A DNA stretch of 64,000 bases from Kazachstania africana CBS 2517 (Eukaryota > Ascomycota > Saccharomycetes > Saccharomycetales > Saccharomycetaceae): the NCBI RefSeq assembly GCF_000304475.1, contig NC_018943.1:186001-250000 (forward strand), in the 5' to 3' direction. The notes beneath the pieces were generated by a model, which saw only the letters and a list, made by a program, of their open reading frames with translations, was not told the origin of the DNA and searched no databases. Of this stretch, positions 35,307 through 46,502 are shown in pieces (the first letter of the stretch is position 1; every line of letters starts with the position of its first letter). The position numbers and the translations under genes were made by a program.

Positions 35307-36683
35307 ATGGAGAGATACGATAGACAATTAAGACTCTGGGGCTCACATGGCCAGAAATGGATCAACAAAGCAAATATATGTATAGTGGCATCACAATGTG
35401 CTCTGTTTCAGGAGATTTTGAAAAATCTAACACTCACAGGAGTCTCAAAATTCACATGGTTACATACAGGTGAGATTGATCATGATCCTCTTTTCTATAA
35501 GGACCTGGCAAAGGGATTAACTAATCTCAATACAACTGTTGTTGATATCAGGGCCCAAAATATTGATTATTCGGATTCAGCATTTGATTGGAAGGAATAT
35601 ACAACGATGGTAGTTGTAAATGCGAATAACAAACAGTGGCTAGAAAATATTCTCAAGAGAACTGACGCTGAAATGCCACCAATCATATGCACATACACTA
35701 AGGGACTGTTTGGGTACTCTTACACTAAATTATTTGTACCACATTTTGTGCTGGAATCACATCCTGAACACAAGATTCCTGATTTAGGGTTTCAAGCTCC
35801 ATGGCCAGAGTTATCAAGTTTCATGAGCTCGTTTGATATATCACTGCTCAGCAGCTTACAACTTTCACAGCTACCTTATGCCGTGTTACTTTATAAAATG
35901 TTACAATATGTTAAAGATCAAGGAGTCGAGGCTCCAAGCAATAGAGATATAAAGGCTGCCTTAAATGATTATTATTTAGGAGAAGTCAATTCAGATGGAT
36001 TTAATGATCTTAATTATTTACAAGCTCAACAACATTCACATTTGTCAACTAGAAAACAAACATTTGATGATTTAGAAGACGCCATATCGTGCAACAACAA
36101 GCTCCTCCAATCCAATTCCAGACGTCATTCTCTGATGGATGATACTTTCTCCTGCTTACTCTGTAGTCTTGGCATTTATTTAGACGAGAATGACCGAAAT
36201 TTGCCTATTGATCCAAATATTCCGGATATGGAATCTGATTCAACAATTTATCACAAACTTAAATTGATATATCAAAATAAATGGCAGGAAGATCTTCGCA
36301 AATTCGAAAATATCGTTGCAGCAAACTTCCCAGCTCTCTATCGTGACACAAATTTAGATATAAAGGGAGCCATACGTTTGTTCTTTCTCCATAGTAGAGA
36401 AATCAAATGTATCAATCCAAATGAAATTCGACTTTTTGAAAACGATGGAGTGTCACATCCCATTTTTCGGCAGTTGATAAATTCACAGTTCGAAATGGGC
36501 CGTTCCTTTGAGTCAGAACTTATAGAGAGGGCATTTAAACTCACATCGTACCCCACCGAATCCTACATGGGAGGTTTGGTCGCGCAAGAAACGATAAAAT
36601 TAATCACCCACCAATTCGAGCCTATCGATAATGCCTTTATCTATGATGGTTTAACTAATAATGCAGTCACATTGAAAGTATAA
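35307..36683 (+). CDS. ULA1: NEDD8 (Rub1) activating enzyme subunit Ula1
   Basis: A 458-residue protein, orthologue of YPL003W/Ula1, the regulatory half of the Rub1/NEDD8 E1 enzyme that works with Uba3 to modify the cullin Cdc53. The N-terminal E1 signature YDRQLRLWGSHGQKWINKANI is at residues 4-24. As in APPBP1-type subunits, the ATP-site glycine motif is degenerate (IVASQCALFQEILKNL) because the catalytic half is in Uba3. The C-terminal part contains SYMGGLVAQETIKLITHQFEPIDN, conserved across E1 subunits. Length matches S. cerevisiae (462). It is convergent with SPB4, leaving only 20 bases between the stops. Confidence 0.92.
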   Translation: MERYDRQLRLWGSHGQKWINKANICIVASQCALFQEILKNLTLTGVSKFTWLHTGEIDHDPLFYKDLAKGLTNLNTTVVDIRAQNIDYSDSAFDWKEYTTMVVVNANNKQWLENILKRTDAEMPPIICTYTKGLFGYSYTKLFVPHFVLESHPEHKIPDLGFQAPWPELSSFMSSFDISLLSSLQLSQLPYAVLLYKMLQYVKDQGVEAPSNRDIKAALNDYYLGEVNSDGFNDLNYLQAQQHSHLSTRKQTFDDLEDAISCNNKLLQSNSRRHSLMDDTFSCLLCSLGIYLDENDRNLPIDPNIPDMESDSTIYHKLKLIYQNKWQEDLRKFENIVAANFPALYRDTNLDIKGAIRLFFLHSREIKCINPNEIRLFENDGVSHPIFRQLINSQFEMGRSFESELIERAFKLTSYPTESYMGGLVAQETIKLITHQFEPIDNAFIYDGLTNNAVTLKV

Positions 36684-36703
36684 AGGAGAGAAAGCTATAT
36701 ATA

Positions 36704-38536
36704 TCATAAATCATCAAAACTACCCTGTATACCGGTATCCTTCTTTTTTCTCTTATTTTGCATGATTTCTTCCTTCCAGTCCTGAGTAACTATATTGTCA
36801 TCATCGTCACTGGAGCTTTGGTTAGCCAACTCTTCTTCAATTAATTTTCTCTTGAGAGACATTTTTTCTCTTCTTATAGACTTCGACTCCTTCGTAGCTA
36901 CTTTATTCGACCAGGCCATATTTTTTTTCTTCAAGTCAAATTTCAGTTTCTTCTTGTCTTGAATCTTTCGTAAATTTTCTAGTTCTTGTAGCCTCGCTTG
37001 CTCCCTTTTCTTATCAGCATAGGAAAATTTATTCAGATCAATTGGTGGAGTAACGAGCCATCCATCATCATAAACCTCTAGAACGTCAGATTTTTGTAAA
37101 TATTTTGTAACTTCTGGCATACGCGGTATTCTGATCAAACCATACATTTTAGCAAGACCTGTGTAGCTAAAATTTTGCAATCTGAATATTGAAGATGCTG
37201 TATGATTCGAATAATGCCTAATAAATGCAACATAGGATTTTATTGAGAGGTCAAATCTAGCTCTATCTTGTAAAATCCATTTTTTGAAGAGGTCATAAAA
37301 ATTATTAGATGTCTCCTCACTAATTTCCTTCAAAACCTCGTTCATAGGTTCCAAAGTGACGTTTTTAACTTCCATGAACGGAATAAAATCTTCTTCTCTA
37401 CCACTGTTTATGAATGTAATTGCCTTACCAATTTTATTAGCTCTACCAGTTCTACCGCATCTATGCATGAAAATATCGGAGTCTGTTGGTGGATCCAATT
37501 GAATAACGAGATCGACATCTGGAATATCGATACCTCTTGCTGCAACGTCTGTTGTGAAGAGAACAGAATTATTTAAATCTTCTGTGAATGCTTCTAATGT
37601 TTTGATTCTTGAACTTGTCTGTAATTTCCCATGTAGGGAATAGAATTGTAAAGATTCATCTATAGTCAGGACAGAGTTATTTTGCTTTTGCAAATATTGA
37701 ATAAATCCATAGAAAAATGTGACTGAAATGCAAGTTGGAAAATATACAATGCATTTTTTGAATCTGTAATTATTCAAAAGATTGAGTAAATGAATCAATT
37801 TATCATGAGTGTCAACTACACAGTAGTTTAATGATAAGGATGTTGGAGAATTATTTTTGGAGTTGACCTTAATTTTAACAGGATTTCTAAGACCTGTTTT
37901 AAAGATGTTACTGCCCGCACTCGTGATAGTAGCCGAAAACAGGCCAGTTCTTCTTTGTTTTGGTAAGAAACTCAATATTTTCTCAATATCTTTCGAAAAA
38001 CTGATATCTAATAACCTATCAGCCTCATCCAATACGACCATACTACATAACTGTGCCTTTACTGATGCTATTTGTAAAAAATCTAAGACTCTTCCTGGGG
38101 TGCCCACAAGAATGGAAGGTCTTTCCTCGAGAAATGACGCAACATCATCTCTGATGGTCTTTGTGTCTGTACCAACCAGCAGCTGTGATTTGATCGGTTT
38201 AGTCTCACTGTCAGGATAATGTTGTAGGAATGAATTAATAACCGTCTGGATCTGTCTCGATAATTCTCTTGTTGGTGAAATGATTAAAGAATGGAAATGG
38301 CCCTTCTTTAAATGAGTGGCTTCTTTGACGATCTTTTCGAGAATTGGGATAACAAAAGCCACTGTTTTACCCGAACCTGTCACTGAATCTACTACAACAT
38401 CCTTATTACCCACAAACATCGGTATGGTAGAAGCTTGGACCGGGGTCATTTGATCGTATCCCATTACTTCGATGGCGTTTTTAATCCAGGGAAGCAGCTC
38501 ATAGTTTAAAGAATCCCAGTCTAGCGATTTTGACAT
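36704..38536 (-). CDS. SPB4: DEAD-box RNA helicase Spb4
   Basis: A 610-residue ATP-dependent RNA helicase needed for 27S pre-rRNA processing and 60S assembly. The DEAD-box motifs are intact: SVTGSGKT at residues 51-58, VVLDEADRL near 175, FSATIT near 205, and [13 protein letters not shown] in the second RecA domain. The C-terminal region is Lys/Glu-rich, with [16 protein letters not shown] and an acidic Ser/Asp run before the end, as in Spb4. The first ATG is at 38536 ([10 protein letters not shown]); a GTG five codons upstream is also in frame. Length agrees with S. cerevisiae (606). The promoter has a perfect RRPE and PAC pair. It is on chromosome VI near the centromere in S. cerevisiae. 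Confidence 0.97.
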   Translation of the reverse strand: MSKSLDWDSLNYELLPWIKNAIEVMGYDQMTPVQASTIPMFVGNKDVVVDSVTGSGKTVAFVIPILEKIVKEATHLKKGHFHSLIISPTRELSRQIQTVINSFLQHYPDSETKPIKSQLLVGTDTKTIRDDVASFLEERPSILVGTPGRVLDFLQIASVKAQLCSMVVLDEADRLLDISFSKDIEKILSFLPKQRRTGLFSATITSAGSNIFKTGLRNPVKIKVNSKNNSPTSLSLNYCVVDTHDKLIHLLNLLNNYRFKKCIVYFPTCISVTFFYGFIQYLQKQNNSVLTIDESLQFYSLHGKLQTSSRIKTLEAFTEDLNNSVLFTTDVAARGIDIPDVDLVIQLDPPTDSDIFMHRCGRTGRANKIGKAITFINSGREEDFIPFMEVKNVTLEPMNEVLKEISEETSNNFYDLFKKWILQDRARFDLSIKSYVAFIRHYSNHTASSIFRLQNFSYTGLAKMYGLIRIPRMPEVTKYLQKSDVLEVYDDGWLVTPPIDLNKFSYADKKREQARLQELENLRKIQDKKKLKFDLKKKNMAWSNKVATKESKSIRREKMSLKRKLIEEELANQSSSDDDDNIVTQDWKEEIMQNKRKKKDTGIQGSFDDL

Positions 38537-39280
38537 GCTTAAACGATACACCTCCTACTCACAATATTGTACTAACTTCTTTATATACTACAGTTATGCA
38601 TTCTATTATATGGAGCTCATCGCAATAATTTAAAATTTTTCAAAAAAATGTCCGAGCGGGTAATAGCCTACTACTACCACAAGAATGAAATGGCTTGCGA
38701 TGTCACCAGATGATAGAACACACAGGGTACAGCACCCACTTGGTGAAGAATATCAGTTACTCATTGATCATGACTCATACGTCCTGCACACACATTTCAA
38801 GCAGGAGAGTGTTTTATTCATCATCCTTTTTTTTGCTATGTCAGTCGTCAAATTTCGTTGCGACAGAGAGATGCTCACTGACACAACTCTCGAAAGCAAG
38901 TTGAGTGGGCCCTTATCTGCATGCTGTATGGATACCCAGTTGATTAGCCATTGCACCTGATCGTGAATTCTAATTTTAGTTTTAATGTGTGAAACCGCAG
39001 CCTCTTTCCTGTTTAGGTAATTCCTATCCGAAAACGGCTGTAAATTTCCTATTTGGGGCAAGATGCCTAGTTTTTGTCGTCTGGCGATGCGGGTAACGTT
39101 TTGTGGCTCTCACTAAAAAAGAAAGAAAAAGCTAAGGCCAAATATGAAGATTCATTTTAATTATAGAACAGCTTTAATTGAGGAGATTAATAGCTGATAA
39201 TCTGGATAAAGAGGCAAGACGTCAATCAAATCAGACTACTCATATTCATATAAACATAAACATATACACACAAATCTACC
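38537..39280. other. Divergent promoter region SPB4 / SNC2
   Basis: About 740 bases. The left end holds the PAC/RRPE pair of SPB4. Overlapping short frames on both strands (38685-38960 and 38768-39061) are weak and I do not call them. A synteny break falls here: S. cerevisiae SPB4 is near CEN6 and SNC2 is on chromosome XV. I looked for centromere elements and found no CDEI with an AT-rich CDEII and a CDEIII. Confidence 0.5.
38614..38642 (-). promoter_or_regulatory. PAC and RRPE elements upstream of SPB4
   Basis: On the SPB4 strand the bases include GCGATGAGCT, a perfect PAC, and TGAAAAATTTT, a perfect RRPE, 8 bases apart, 78-106 bases upstream of the ATG. This paired arrangement is typical of ribosome-biogenesis genes (bound by Dot6/Tod6 and Stb3 in S. 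cerevisiae). Confidence 0.75.
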
Positions 39281-39616
39281 ATGTCGTCATCAGTACCTTA
39301 CGATCCATACGTTCCACCAGAAGAATCTCAAGAACAATCACAATCTAAGACAGCTGCTTTACAAGCTGAAATTGATGATACTGTCGGTATAATGAGAGAT
39401 AACATTAATAAAGTTGCGGAACGTGGTGAAAGACTGACTTCTATCGAAGATAAAGCCGACAACTTGGCGGTTTCCGCTCAGGGTTTTAAAAGAGGTGCCA
39501 ATAGGGTAAGAAAGCAAATGTGGTGGAAAGATTTAAAAATGAGAATGTGTCTTCTACTGGTTGTAATCATCCTATTAGTAGTAATCATCGTTCCTATCGT
39601 GGTTCACTTCACTTAA
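39281..39616 (+). CDS. SNC2: Exocytic v-SNARE (synaptobrevin) Snc2/Snc1
   Basis: A 111-residue tail-anchored R-SNARE that drives fusion of secretory vesicles and recycling endosomes with the plasma membrane. The N-terminus [16 protein letters not shown] is that of Snc2, followed by the SNARE motif (about residues 25-85) with the zero-layer Arg48 in [20 protein letters not shown]. The [10 protein letters not shown] juxtamembrane stretch and one C-terminal membrane segment (about residues 88-109) follow. There is no intron, unlike S. cerevisiae SNC1. It is adjacent to and convergent with MYO2, as on chromosome XV of S. cerevisiae. Confidence 0.97.
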   Translation: MSSSVPYDPYVPPEESQEQSQSKTAALQAEIDDTVGIMRDNINKVAERGERLTSIEDKADNLAVSAQGFKRGANRVRKQMWWKDLKMRMCLLLVVIILLVVIIVPIVVHFT

Positions 39617-39761
39617 GTAGATATATTTTGTATGTACAAAAGTTAGTTGTAAAATAACATAATTTAATTGCTTCATCATCACGATTACAGGAAATAGAAA
39701 AACAATAATTATTAACAAATAAATTTCTATATATACTTTTTTATCTATACAATTCTAATTT

Positions 39762-42700
39762 CTATTCAACAACGTTGACATTTTGTGCAACTAGATCAAC
39801 GATTCTCTTTGTATTTGGTAAATTTAACCAAACAGGAATATATGCTTCGACTTGATCAAACTTCTTAGTTGGAATTGTAACGAAAGGATCTTCGAATGGG
39901 CCAGTTTCAGGATGTAAGAAGATATCATTCTTAGCATTACCGATTGAGCCTTCATTCTTAACAATATCTGCAACATATTTTAGAATTTCTTGTGGTATTG
40001 GTGATTCATAATCCGCAACATGAGCTTGAGTTATCAATTTTTGCAATTGAGCCGGAGTTAAATCTGAACAGATACCACGTAGGATATCAATATCTTCAAT
40101 GGTATATTTCCTCAATTGTAACAGTTTTGAGGTTTGAATCAAATGTTTCAAACAATCAGCTCCATCTGGTAATTCGTGTGCTTTGCACCATTCTTCTAGT
40201 CTGGTAATGTTGTAGTTCAGTTGCAGGCCACGCTTCCATGATAAGAAATGACGTCTCATAATCAAATCGTTGAAGCAAATTGCATCAATATAATTCAATA
40301 ACGTAGTGACGACACTGCGGAAAACTTCGTCGTCAATATCGAAGGATTTCATGCACCAATATATACTGTTGAAAAAAGTCAGAATATCATCAACGGTGTA
40401 ATTTTCATTTGAATTAAAGATTTTATTCAGGAATCCACCAGATTCATTAGAACCAAACCCTGGAAGTGCCTCCGACATTACGATGGCCGTGATACTCTTC
40501 TTTTGTAATTCCTTTTGTAATTTCTTTAGCCAGATGTTATAAATATTATAACTTAAAGATTCAAAATCTTCTTTTAATTCTGTTACAAGAGACACGTATT
40601 CATTGTATTCTTCATCATTCATATCCTTCTTGAAATTTTCCTCAGTTAAGATAGAATGCTGAGCAAACAAAACAAAAGAATACAGCTCCCTTACATTGGC
40701 TAACCAAAAAGCACCGCTTGGAATCAAGTCGCTGCCCTTCAAAGTGGTCACTACTTTTTGTATGGTCGTTAAAACTTGGGCAAGGAAACTTTCACTTTGC
40801 TTCGTTAAACCGAATCTCCACATTTCACTTAAGACGATAATTAAAATTCTTGCAGGGTAAACAACATCCCTCTTGCTTAGCTTTGTAGCAACACCAGCAT
40901 CAGGTACCTTGAAACCTCTCAACAGACCTTCCGTAATTTCTGAGTTTAGGGATTCGATATTCTCAAGTAATTTGTATAACTCCTCATTTATTTGGGCCAA
41001 GGAAACTGAGCTGTTATCCTCATAGTTGTTCATCATTACTTGATTACCATTTTGTGATGGAGATAAATCATTTTCAGCAAAGGCTGAATTATGTGAAGAC
41101 ATCTTACGACCATGGGAAGGTGTTTGTGGTAAAATATTTGTGTTAACAGTACCGAGAGTCAAATCGTGTTGTAGATTTACGATCTCCCTCTTTAACGATT
41201 CAACTTCATTTTGTAGATCGGCATTTTTACTTTCGTATTCAGCAAGAAGTTTCTTTGAGCTATCTAATTCGGTTAATTGTCTATTTGATTCTTCTCTCAA
41301 TTGTTCGTGTTGTTCCACTAGTTGTTTCAATTCAAGTTTTGTCTCTTCAATACTCTTGTTCGCTTGCATTAGTTTTAATTCAACAGCTTCATGGGCAGCA
41401 GCATACTCTAATTTTTGTCTTTGAATAGCATCATTATGTTCTTGTTGTTGGAGCTCTAATTCTGCTTTCAAACTTACAGTATCATTCAAAGTTTGCTGCA
41501 GTTCTTCTAATCTTCTTCCCATTTCTTTATTTTCCTTCACCTTCATTGCTAGGTTTTCAGTCAATTCAATAACTTTATTTTCAAGTTTGTAACTGACTTC
41601 TTTGAGATGGGTAACACTTTTTGCTTCAGCTTTTAGCTTTCTCAACACTTTTTCAGCATTCCTCCTTCTAATCAATGACTGAATTACTATAGTACTTTTA
41701 CGTTCAACCAAGAATGATCTTCTAGGCTTGAAAGATCTAATCTTGTTTTGAATTGATAATGCAGCATCCAATTCATGTTGTGCCAACATAGCTCTTTGAT
41801 GCAACTCATTTTTAATCTTAATTTGAATAGCAACAATGCCTGAGATAATGTTATTCACCTCAGAACGTTTCTGAACCGCTCTATATAACGTTTGAATCAT
41901 TGTTGCAGATTGGGTCTTTAATTTAAATTCGACTCTACCACGGGTGACAATACCTCTTGAAACACTTTGACATAGCGAAATAGCTTTTTTGATTTCAGTA
42001 TATTGCCTTTTATAGTATTTTGCTCTAATATTCTTCTGGATTAAAACAATAGAGTAATTCATCTTGTCACTTCTTAATTTTTCTAAGTACGCAAGCATAC
42101 CAGCCTTAAAGAAAATTTTGGTGTTACCAATTTGATACTTTGCAGTGTCCTTCACTGTAGTGTCTAATATTTTCTTACAGAGCTCTATTACATCTTCTTC
42201 GGTACTATCTTTATTCTGGAAAATTTTCGACCACTCATTCGAGGAGATTAGAATGTAATATCTCAGTAGAAATTCTCTGAACGTCCACCTTGAAGGGAAC
42301 CCTGCACAAGAAATTCTAATTGTTTCTAAAACACCACACGCTCTCAATTGAGAAAGAACCATTAAGTTATCAAACTTCCAAGCTTCTTTTTCATTATTAG
42401 GTTTGATACAACGGATATAATGGACATTTGTAGAGTTAATAGTACTCATCAACTCAATTAAAGACTGTTTGAACATTGATCCTAAAGTGGGTTTCCTTTG
42501 TACTGTTCTTGTGGGGCCCATCTTTTTCCCTGGGTTCTTTTCCTCTTCAGCTTTCTTAGCATCTTCTAATTTTTTGGCTTCGTCATCTAAATTCTCTAGG
42601 ATTTTGGCTAAAGTTTCATTTTCTGTGGCTCTCAAGACTTCAAGGTGACCATCTGAAACGGTATCTCTATTTTTTTCAATAAACCCTTCAGTATCATAAG

Positions 42701-44420
42701 AAACATCGTGTGCATAATGGCTCACGACGAATTTAGTTTGGCCGAAACGTGGTTTGGAGAATACCTTGTTACTTGGCGGTTTATCTAAAGTTTGATATAA
42801 CTTTTGAGTCCATGATTCATCGGAACCAGCTGGTAATCTACTCTCTTCGTCTAACAATGCTAGGATACCCAATTTATTTTCAATTAAGTTGATACAAGGT
42901 TGGTTGTCATTAAATTCAATAAAGGACCATTCAATTTCTTCCTTAATATATTCTTCTTGTTCCAATTTGAAAACATGTTGATTGAACTCTTGCTGTAATT
43001 TTTCATTAGCATAATTGATACAAAATTGTTCGAAAGAATTCTTTTCAAAATGTTCAAACCCGTAAATATCTAAGACACCTATGAATGATTTAACTTGGTC
43101 AGAAACACCTGGATGGCATAGCACTGTATTAATATTTTCAACTAACCAATCGAATAATGCAGAGTAGATGAATTTAGCAACAGAATCCCTTGCCACTAAA
43201 GCTTGATTATAACTTAAATTGGATACAATCTTTTCAGACCTCGTTATAATTTGTTTCTTTGTTATCCATTTGGCGAAACTGGAAGAATCGACGTTTAATA
43301 ATTCACAAGCTAATTTCAAATTTGGCTCATCTGATGATAAAGAAGCATCATTTCTAATTTTCTTAATTTCAATATTACCAATGTGAAGTAAAGCTGCTAA
43401 TATTTTGAATATACTATGCTGAGTTTCTTTATGTATACCGACCAATTCTAGAGCATCCACAGTAATCTGATACTCTTTGGCGTCATCGATACCTTTAATC
43501 TGGGTATCACCACCTTGATTCATATAAAAATAATCAGAAGCGGCAGTTAAATGCAATTCATCTTTTGTTTCTTGCGGTAGACCAGCTAATATTTGATAAA
43601 AGATATGATAATTTCTTTCAGTATCAGGTTGATATACCAACCTTGATCGTTCTAGAAGATAAGTTCTAATTTTCGCACCGATAATAGCAGTATTTGCATC
43701 GAATAAAATCTCTAAATATTTACCGAATCTTGAAGAGTTATCATTTCTCGTAGTCTTTGCATTACCAAAGGCTTCCATAATTGGATTAGTAGCCAGAATT
43801 TTTTCTTCGGTTTCTGACATTTCAGCCGTATGTTGTAAGTTACCCATATTCGAAGACATTTCTTCCTCTACTGAGGCGAAATAACGCATAATATACTTGG
43901 CAGAAACGGTCTTACCTGCACCTGATTCACCACTAACGACGATTGTTTGATTCTGCTTATCCTTTTTCATCAAGCTGTATGCTTCTTCTGCAATGGCGAA
44001 TAAATGTGGTTCCATTTCACCTCTACGTTTTCCAGCATAAGCTTGAATCATATCTTGGGAATAAAGTTGATCGACTCTATCAAATGGATTAGTTGCGATA
44101 AGAACGATACCTGAATACGTATATATATTCAATTGAGAATAACGTTGCTTGATTGCATGTAAGACAGCAGGCTCATTCAGATACGAAAGAGATGTTAAAT
44201 CTTCTGTGGCTTCCAAAATTGGAGGATTTCTTAGTAGTGGTAATTTTGAATCCTGATCATTTTTCAGATCATCAATTTCCAGATTAACAACTTCGTTATC
44301 TTCTAGAGTAAGCTCCAAATTGTATTTACCGTCCTTGAAATCATTACTAGTGACTTCTGCGCCTATCCAGCCCTGTTGTTCGCTTGGGTACCAACAACGA
44401 GTTCCTACTTCGAATGACAT
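39762..44420 (-). CDS. MYO2: Class V myosin heavy chain Myo2
   Basis: A 1552-residue class V myosin that moves secretory vesicles, vacuoles, peroxisomes and other cargo along actin cables to the bud. The motor head covers about residues 1-780, with the P-loop GESGAGKTVSAKYIMRYF near residue 165, switch II VLDIYGFEHF near 440, and FKQSLIELMSTINSTNVHYIRCIKPN in the actin-binding cleft. Six IQ motifs follow to about residue 910, then a coiled coil to about 1090, and the DIL/cargo-binding tail from about 1160, including SEALPGFGSNESGGFLNKIF. Length agrees with Myo2 (1574) rather than Myo4 (1471). The window thus holds both the track protein, actin, and one of its motors. It pairs with SNC2 as in S. 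cerevisiae. Confidence 0.96.
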   Translation of the reverse strand: MSFEVGTRCWYPSEQQGWIGAEVTSNDFKDGKYNLELTLEDNEVVNLEIDDLKNDQDSKLPLLRNPPILEATEDLTSLSYLNEPAVLHAIKQRYSQLNIYTYSGIVLIATNPFDRVDQLYSQDMIQAYAGKRRGEMEPHLFAIAEEAYSLMKKDKQNQTIVVSGESGAGKTVSAKYIMRYFASVEEEMSSNMGNLQHTAEMSETEEKILATNPIMEAFGNAKTTRNDNSSRFGKYLEILFDANTAIIGAKIRTYLLERSRLVYQPDTERNYHIFYQILAGLPQETKDELHLTAASDYFYMNQGGDTQIKGIDDAKEYQITVDALELVGIHKETQHSIFKILAALLHIGNIEIKKIRNDASLSSDEPNLKLACELLNVDSSSFAKWITKKQIITRSEKIVSNLSYNQALVARDSVAKFIYSALFDWLVENINTVLCHPGVSDQVKSFIGVLDIYGFEHFEKNSFEQFCINYANEKLQQEFNQHVFKLEQEEYIKEEIEWSFIEFNDNQPCINLIENKLGILALLDEESRLPAGSDESWTQKLYQTLDKPPSNKVFSKPRFGQTKFVVSHYAHDVSYDTEGFIEKNRDTVSDGHLEVLRATENETLAKILENLDDEAKKLEDAKKAEEEKNPGKKMGPTRTVQRKPTLGSMFKQSLIELMSTINSTNVHYIRCIKPNNEKEAWKFDNLMVLSQLRACGVLETIRISCAGFPSRWTFREFLLRYYILISSNEWSKIFQNKDSTEEDVIELCKKILDTTVKDTAKYQIGNTKIFFKAGMLAYLEKLRSDKMNYSIVLIQKNIRAKYYKRQYTEIKKAISLCQSVSRGIVTRGRVEFKLKTQSATMIQTLYRAVQKRSEVNNIISGIVAIQIKIKNELHQRAMLAQHELDAALSIQNKIRSFKPRRSFLVERKSTIVIQSLIRRRNAEKVLRKLKAEAKSVTHLKEVSYKLENKVIELTENLAMKVKENKEMGRRLEELQQTLNDTVSLKAELELQQQEHNDAIQRQKLEYAAAHEAVELKLMQANKSIEETKLELKQLVEQHEQLREESNRQLTELDSSKKLLAEYESKNADLQNEVESLKREIVNLQHDLTLGTVNTNILPQTPSHGRKMSSHNSAFAENDLSPSQNGNQVMMNNYEDNSSVSLAQINEELYKLLENIESLNSEITEGLLRGFKVPDAGVATKLSKRDVVYPARILIIVLSEMWRFGLTKQSESFLAQVLTTIQKVVTTLKGSDLIPSGAFWLANVRELYSFVLFAQHSILTEENFKKDMNDEEYNEYVSLVTELKEDFESLSYNIYNIWLKKLQKELQKKSITAIVMSEALPGFGSNESGGFLNKIFNSNENYTVDDILTFFNSIYWCMKSFDIDDEVFRSVVTTLLNYIDAICFNDLIMRRHFLSWKRGLQLNYNITRLEEWCKAHELPDGADCLKHLIQTSKLLQLRKYTIEDIDILRGICSDLTPAQLQKLITQAHVADYESPIPQEILKYVADIVKNEGSIGNAKNDIFLHPETGPFEDPFVTIPTKKFDQVEAYIPVWLNLPNTKRIVDLVAQNVNVVE

Positions 44421-45152
44421 TTTCTGAATTGATCTCGATCTTTTTAAAAGTTCCAGAATATTAATAATTTGAGATACGAAAGTACCAATGTGAGTAGAAT
44501 GGTATTATCTAGGGACGACCAGATGGAAAATAGTAAATCGAACGGATAACGAATGCTTTCTGCAGATCACAGCAGGTATTGCTTACAACAAAAAAGAAAG
44601 TGTTTGTTTTTGCAATTTTTCTTCTTTGATCTACCTGTCGACTTTTCTCTACATACGCGAAACAAGAGGGCAAAAGGCAAAGCCCTAAGAGAGGGTTTCG
44701 AGAAAAGTTAATGGCAGTCGGTCCGGCCGTTCAGCATCAATTTGATGGGAATGGCACACTTATCTGACGGGTCAGCATCACTATGTCAACTGCCTATTCG
44801 GATGTGGAACGCTGAGAGCGAGAGAACACCTACTTGCTGCCCTCGTCAGTCTGGCCGGTCTTGGAAGCTATGTCAACTGGCTTCAGGAGAAAAAGAACAA
44901 CAACAAGAGAATCATATCTGATACGAACATGTGCATTGGTCCATTATGAGACCGTTGATGCCAACGGCGGTGGAGGAATAGGCCTTCTCTGTTAAGTAGC
45001 AACGCCATCTGTCAAAGCTTCTCTGCTTCCGGAAAAGAAACTTCTGTTTCGTCCCGAAACAGATATATGACCAATAGTAATCGTTGATGGGAACAGTGTG
45101 ATATTGCAGACAGTAAGGGATACTGGTTCAGAGAGACCTACATATACCAGAG
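44421..45152. other. Divergent promoter region MYO2 / FRT1
   Basis: About 730 bases, with no open frame of interest and no clear RNA gene. Several GTCAGC/GTCAACTG-like short direct repeats occur around 44700-44890. I see no strong regulatory site. Confidence 0.4.
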
Positions 45153-46502
45153 ATGAATTTGTTGATTGATAGAATGGAACACCCTGGGACGAGGAGGTCT
45201 TCGCCGTTTTGGACAGATTCTAAGAGACCCACAATTGGTGGAAAAAGTAAAAGAATGCAAGATACTTGCTCGAGAAGTGATGTGCCCATTATAAGTGTTA
45301 ATGGGCGACCCGTTTCTGGACATCCCCCAAGGGTTAGAGAGACTTCTTTGGTGAATCTTTCCTCCATGTTCCAGGAGGACATCGGTATGATGAATGAAAG
45401 TGAAGATAATGAATCTAGTAATAATGCCAACGAGAGACAACTTTTGAAGAAGTTAGATGAGTATTCTTCAGCATTTGGTGGCAAATTTAGTGATTTTGAA
45501 TTCGCTACTTCAGATAACGACTGTACATCAGAGCAAAATACGGCTGGTAGTTCCACATCTGGTTTATCACCTCATAAGACTATAAAATCATCCCATCGTA
45601 GATCAAGTGTTCTGGGTCATGACAAAAAACGATTGGTACATCAGTTTTTGAATTCTACAGATGAGCAGATTTCAAAACGAAATAATAGTTGCCATATGGC
45701 TTTGTATGAAGATGATTCCACCGGAAACATTCCAGAATTCAGTCATAAAACATCTTTCACGAGTCTCTTATTCAGTGATTTGAATAATACTTCGTCATTT
45801 GCGAACTTGAGATCCAGGACAAATTCAAACTCGCCAATGTCTAACTTTGAATTCTCATCATCGGCGTCGTCATTATCATTACTGGGTGAGCATAATGAGC
45901 ACAAACCAAACCTAAGAAACATCGAACAGGTTCCTATTCCAATAGGTCCCAGTACGCCTGGAGTGAACAAAGCTAGTTTTACAGGATTTGATATCCATTA
46001 TCAGACACATTTGCCCGTCATATTAGAAAAATTCGAAAACATTTTACAAAATGATCTTACGGAATTGGTATTGAAAGATGAATCTGATTTGGCCATGAAG
46101 CTGGGGAATTTTGACAAGGTAAGTTTTCAGCTAAAAGAATTGCAAAGTGAGATCATCAAACTAAAATCAACAGTTCAAGATGAGTATCTTGTGGAATTAA
46201 AATCAAATTTCAACTCTCAAGATGAAATTTCCTTTGAATTTAAGTTTCAATGTCAGGTGATGAATTACGTAACCGACTTAGAGAAACTAGAGAAACGTAT
46301 GGAGATTTGTCAGGCAAAACTAGGCAAGCAGAGAGAGATTCTAAGACAAATGGATAATTTGTTGCTAGTAGAAGAAGAATTGAAAAAATTGAAGCAAAAC
46401 ACTAAGGCAATATACAAGTACCGTTTTATCCTTGTCGATTTAGTCATCTTTGGGCTATTATTCTACGTGCTGGCACTCATAAATACCTTTCTAACCGCAT
46501 AA
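45153..46502 (+). CDS. FRT1: Tail-anchored ER protein Frt1/Frt2
   Basis: A 449-residue protein placed and built like Frt1 (Hph1) and Frt2, tail-anchored ER proteins that are calcineurin targets and help survival under alkaline and salt stress. The first two thirds are Ser/Asn-rich and disordered. A coiled coil covers about residues 300-415 (for example KLKSTVQDEYLVELK and CQAKLGKQREILRQMDNLLL), followed by a single C-terminal membrane segment, about residues 424-446 (FILVDLVIFGLLFYVLALI). Assignment rests mainly on its position between MYO2 and PRO2, the YOR324C place, and on architecture; overall sequence similarity is low. It is shorter than S. cerevisiae Frt1 (602). A calcineurin-docking PxIxIT-type motif may be PIISVN near residue 45. 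Confidence 0.72.
   Translation: MNLLIDRMEHPGTRRSSPFWTDSKRPTIGGKSKRMQDTCSRSDVPIISVNGRPVSGHPPRVRETSLVNLSSMFQEDIGMMNESEDNESSNNANERQLLKKLDEYSSAFGGKFSDFEFATSDNDCTSEQNTAGSSTSGLSPHKTIKSSHRRSSVLGHDKKRLVHQFLNSTDEQISKRNNSCHMALYEDDSTGNIPEFSHKTSFTSLLFSDLNNTSSFANLRSRTNSNSPMSNFEFSSSASSLSLLGEHNEHKPNLRNIEQVPIPIGPSTPGVNKASFTGFDIHYQTHLPVILEKFENILQNDLTELVLKDESDLAMKLGNFDKVSFQLKELQSEIIKLKSTVQDEYLVELKSNFNSQDEISFEFKFQCQVMNYVTDLEKLEKRMEICQAKLGKQREILRQMDNLLLVEEELKKLKQNTKAIYKYRFILVDLVIFGLLFYVLALINTFLTA

Noticed and set aside
38685..39061. Overlapping 91- and 97-codon frames on opposite strands between SPB4 and SNC2
   Set aside because: They overlap each other extensively, neither has family features, and the region is a divergent promoter.
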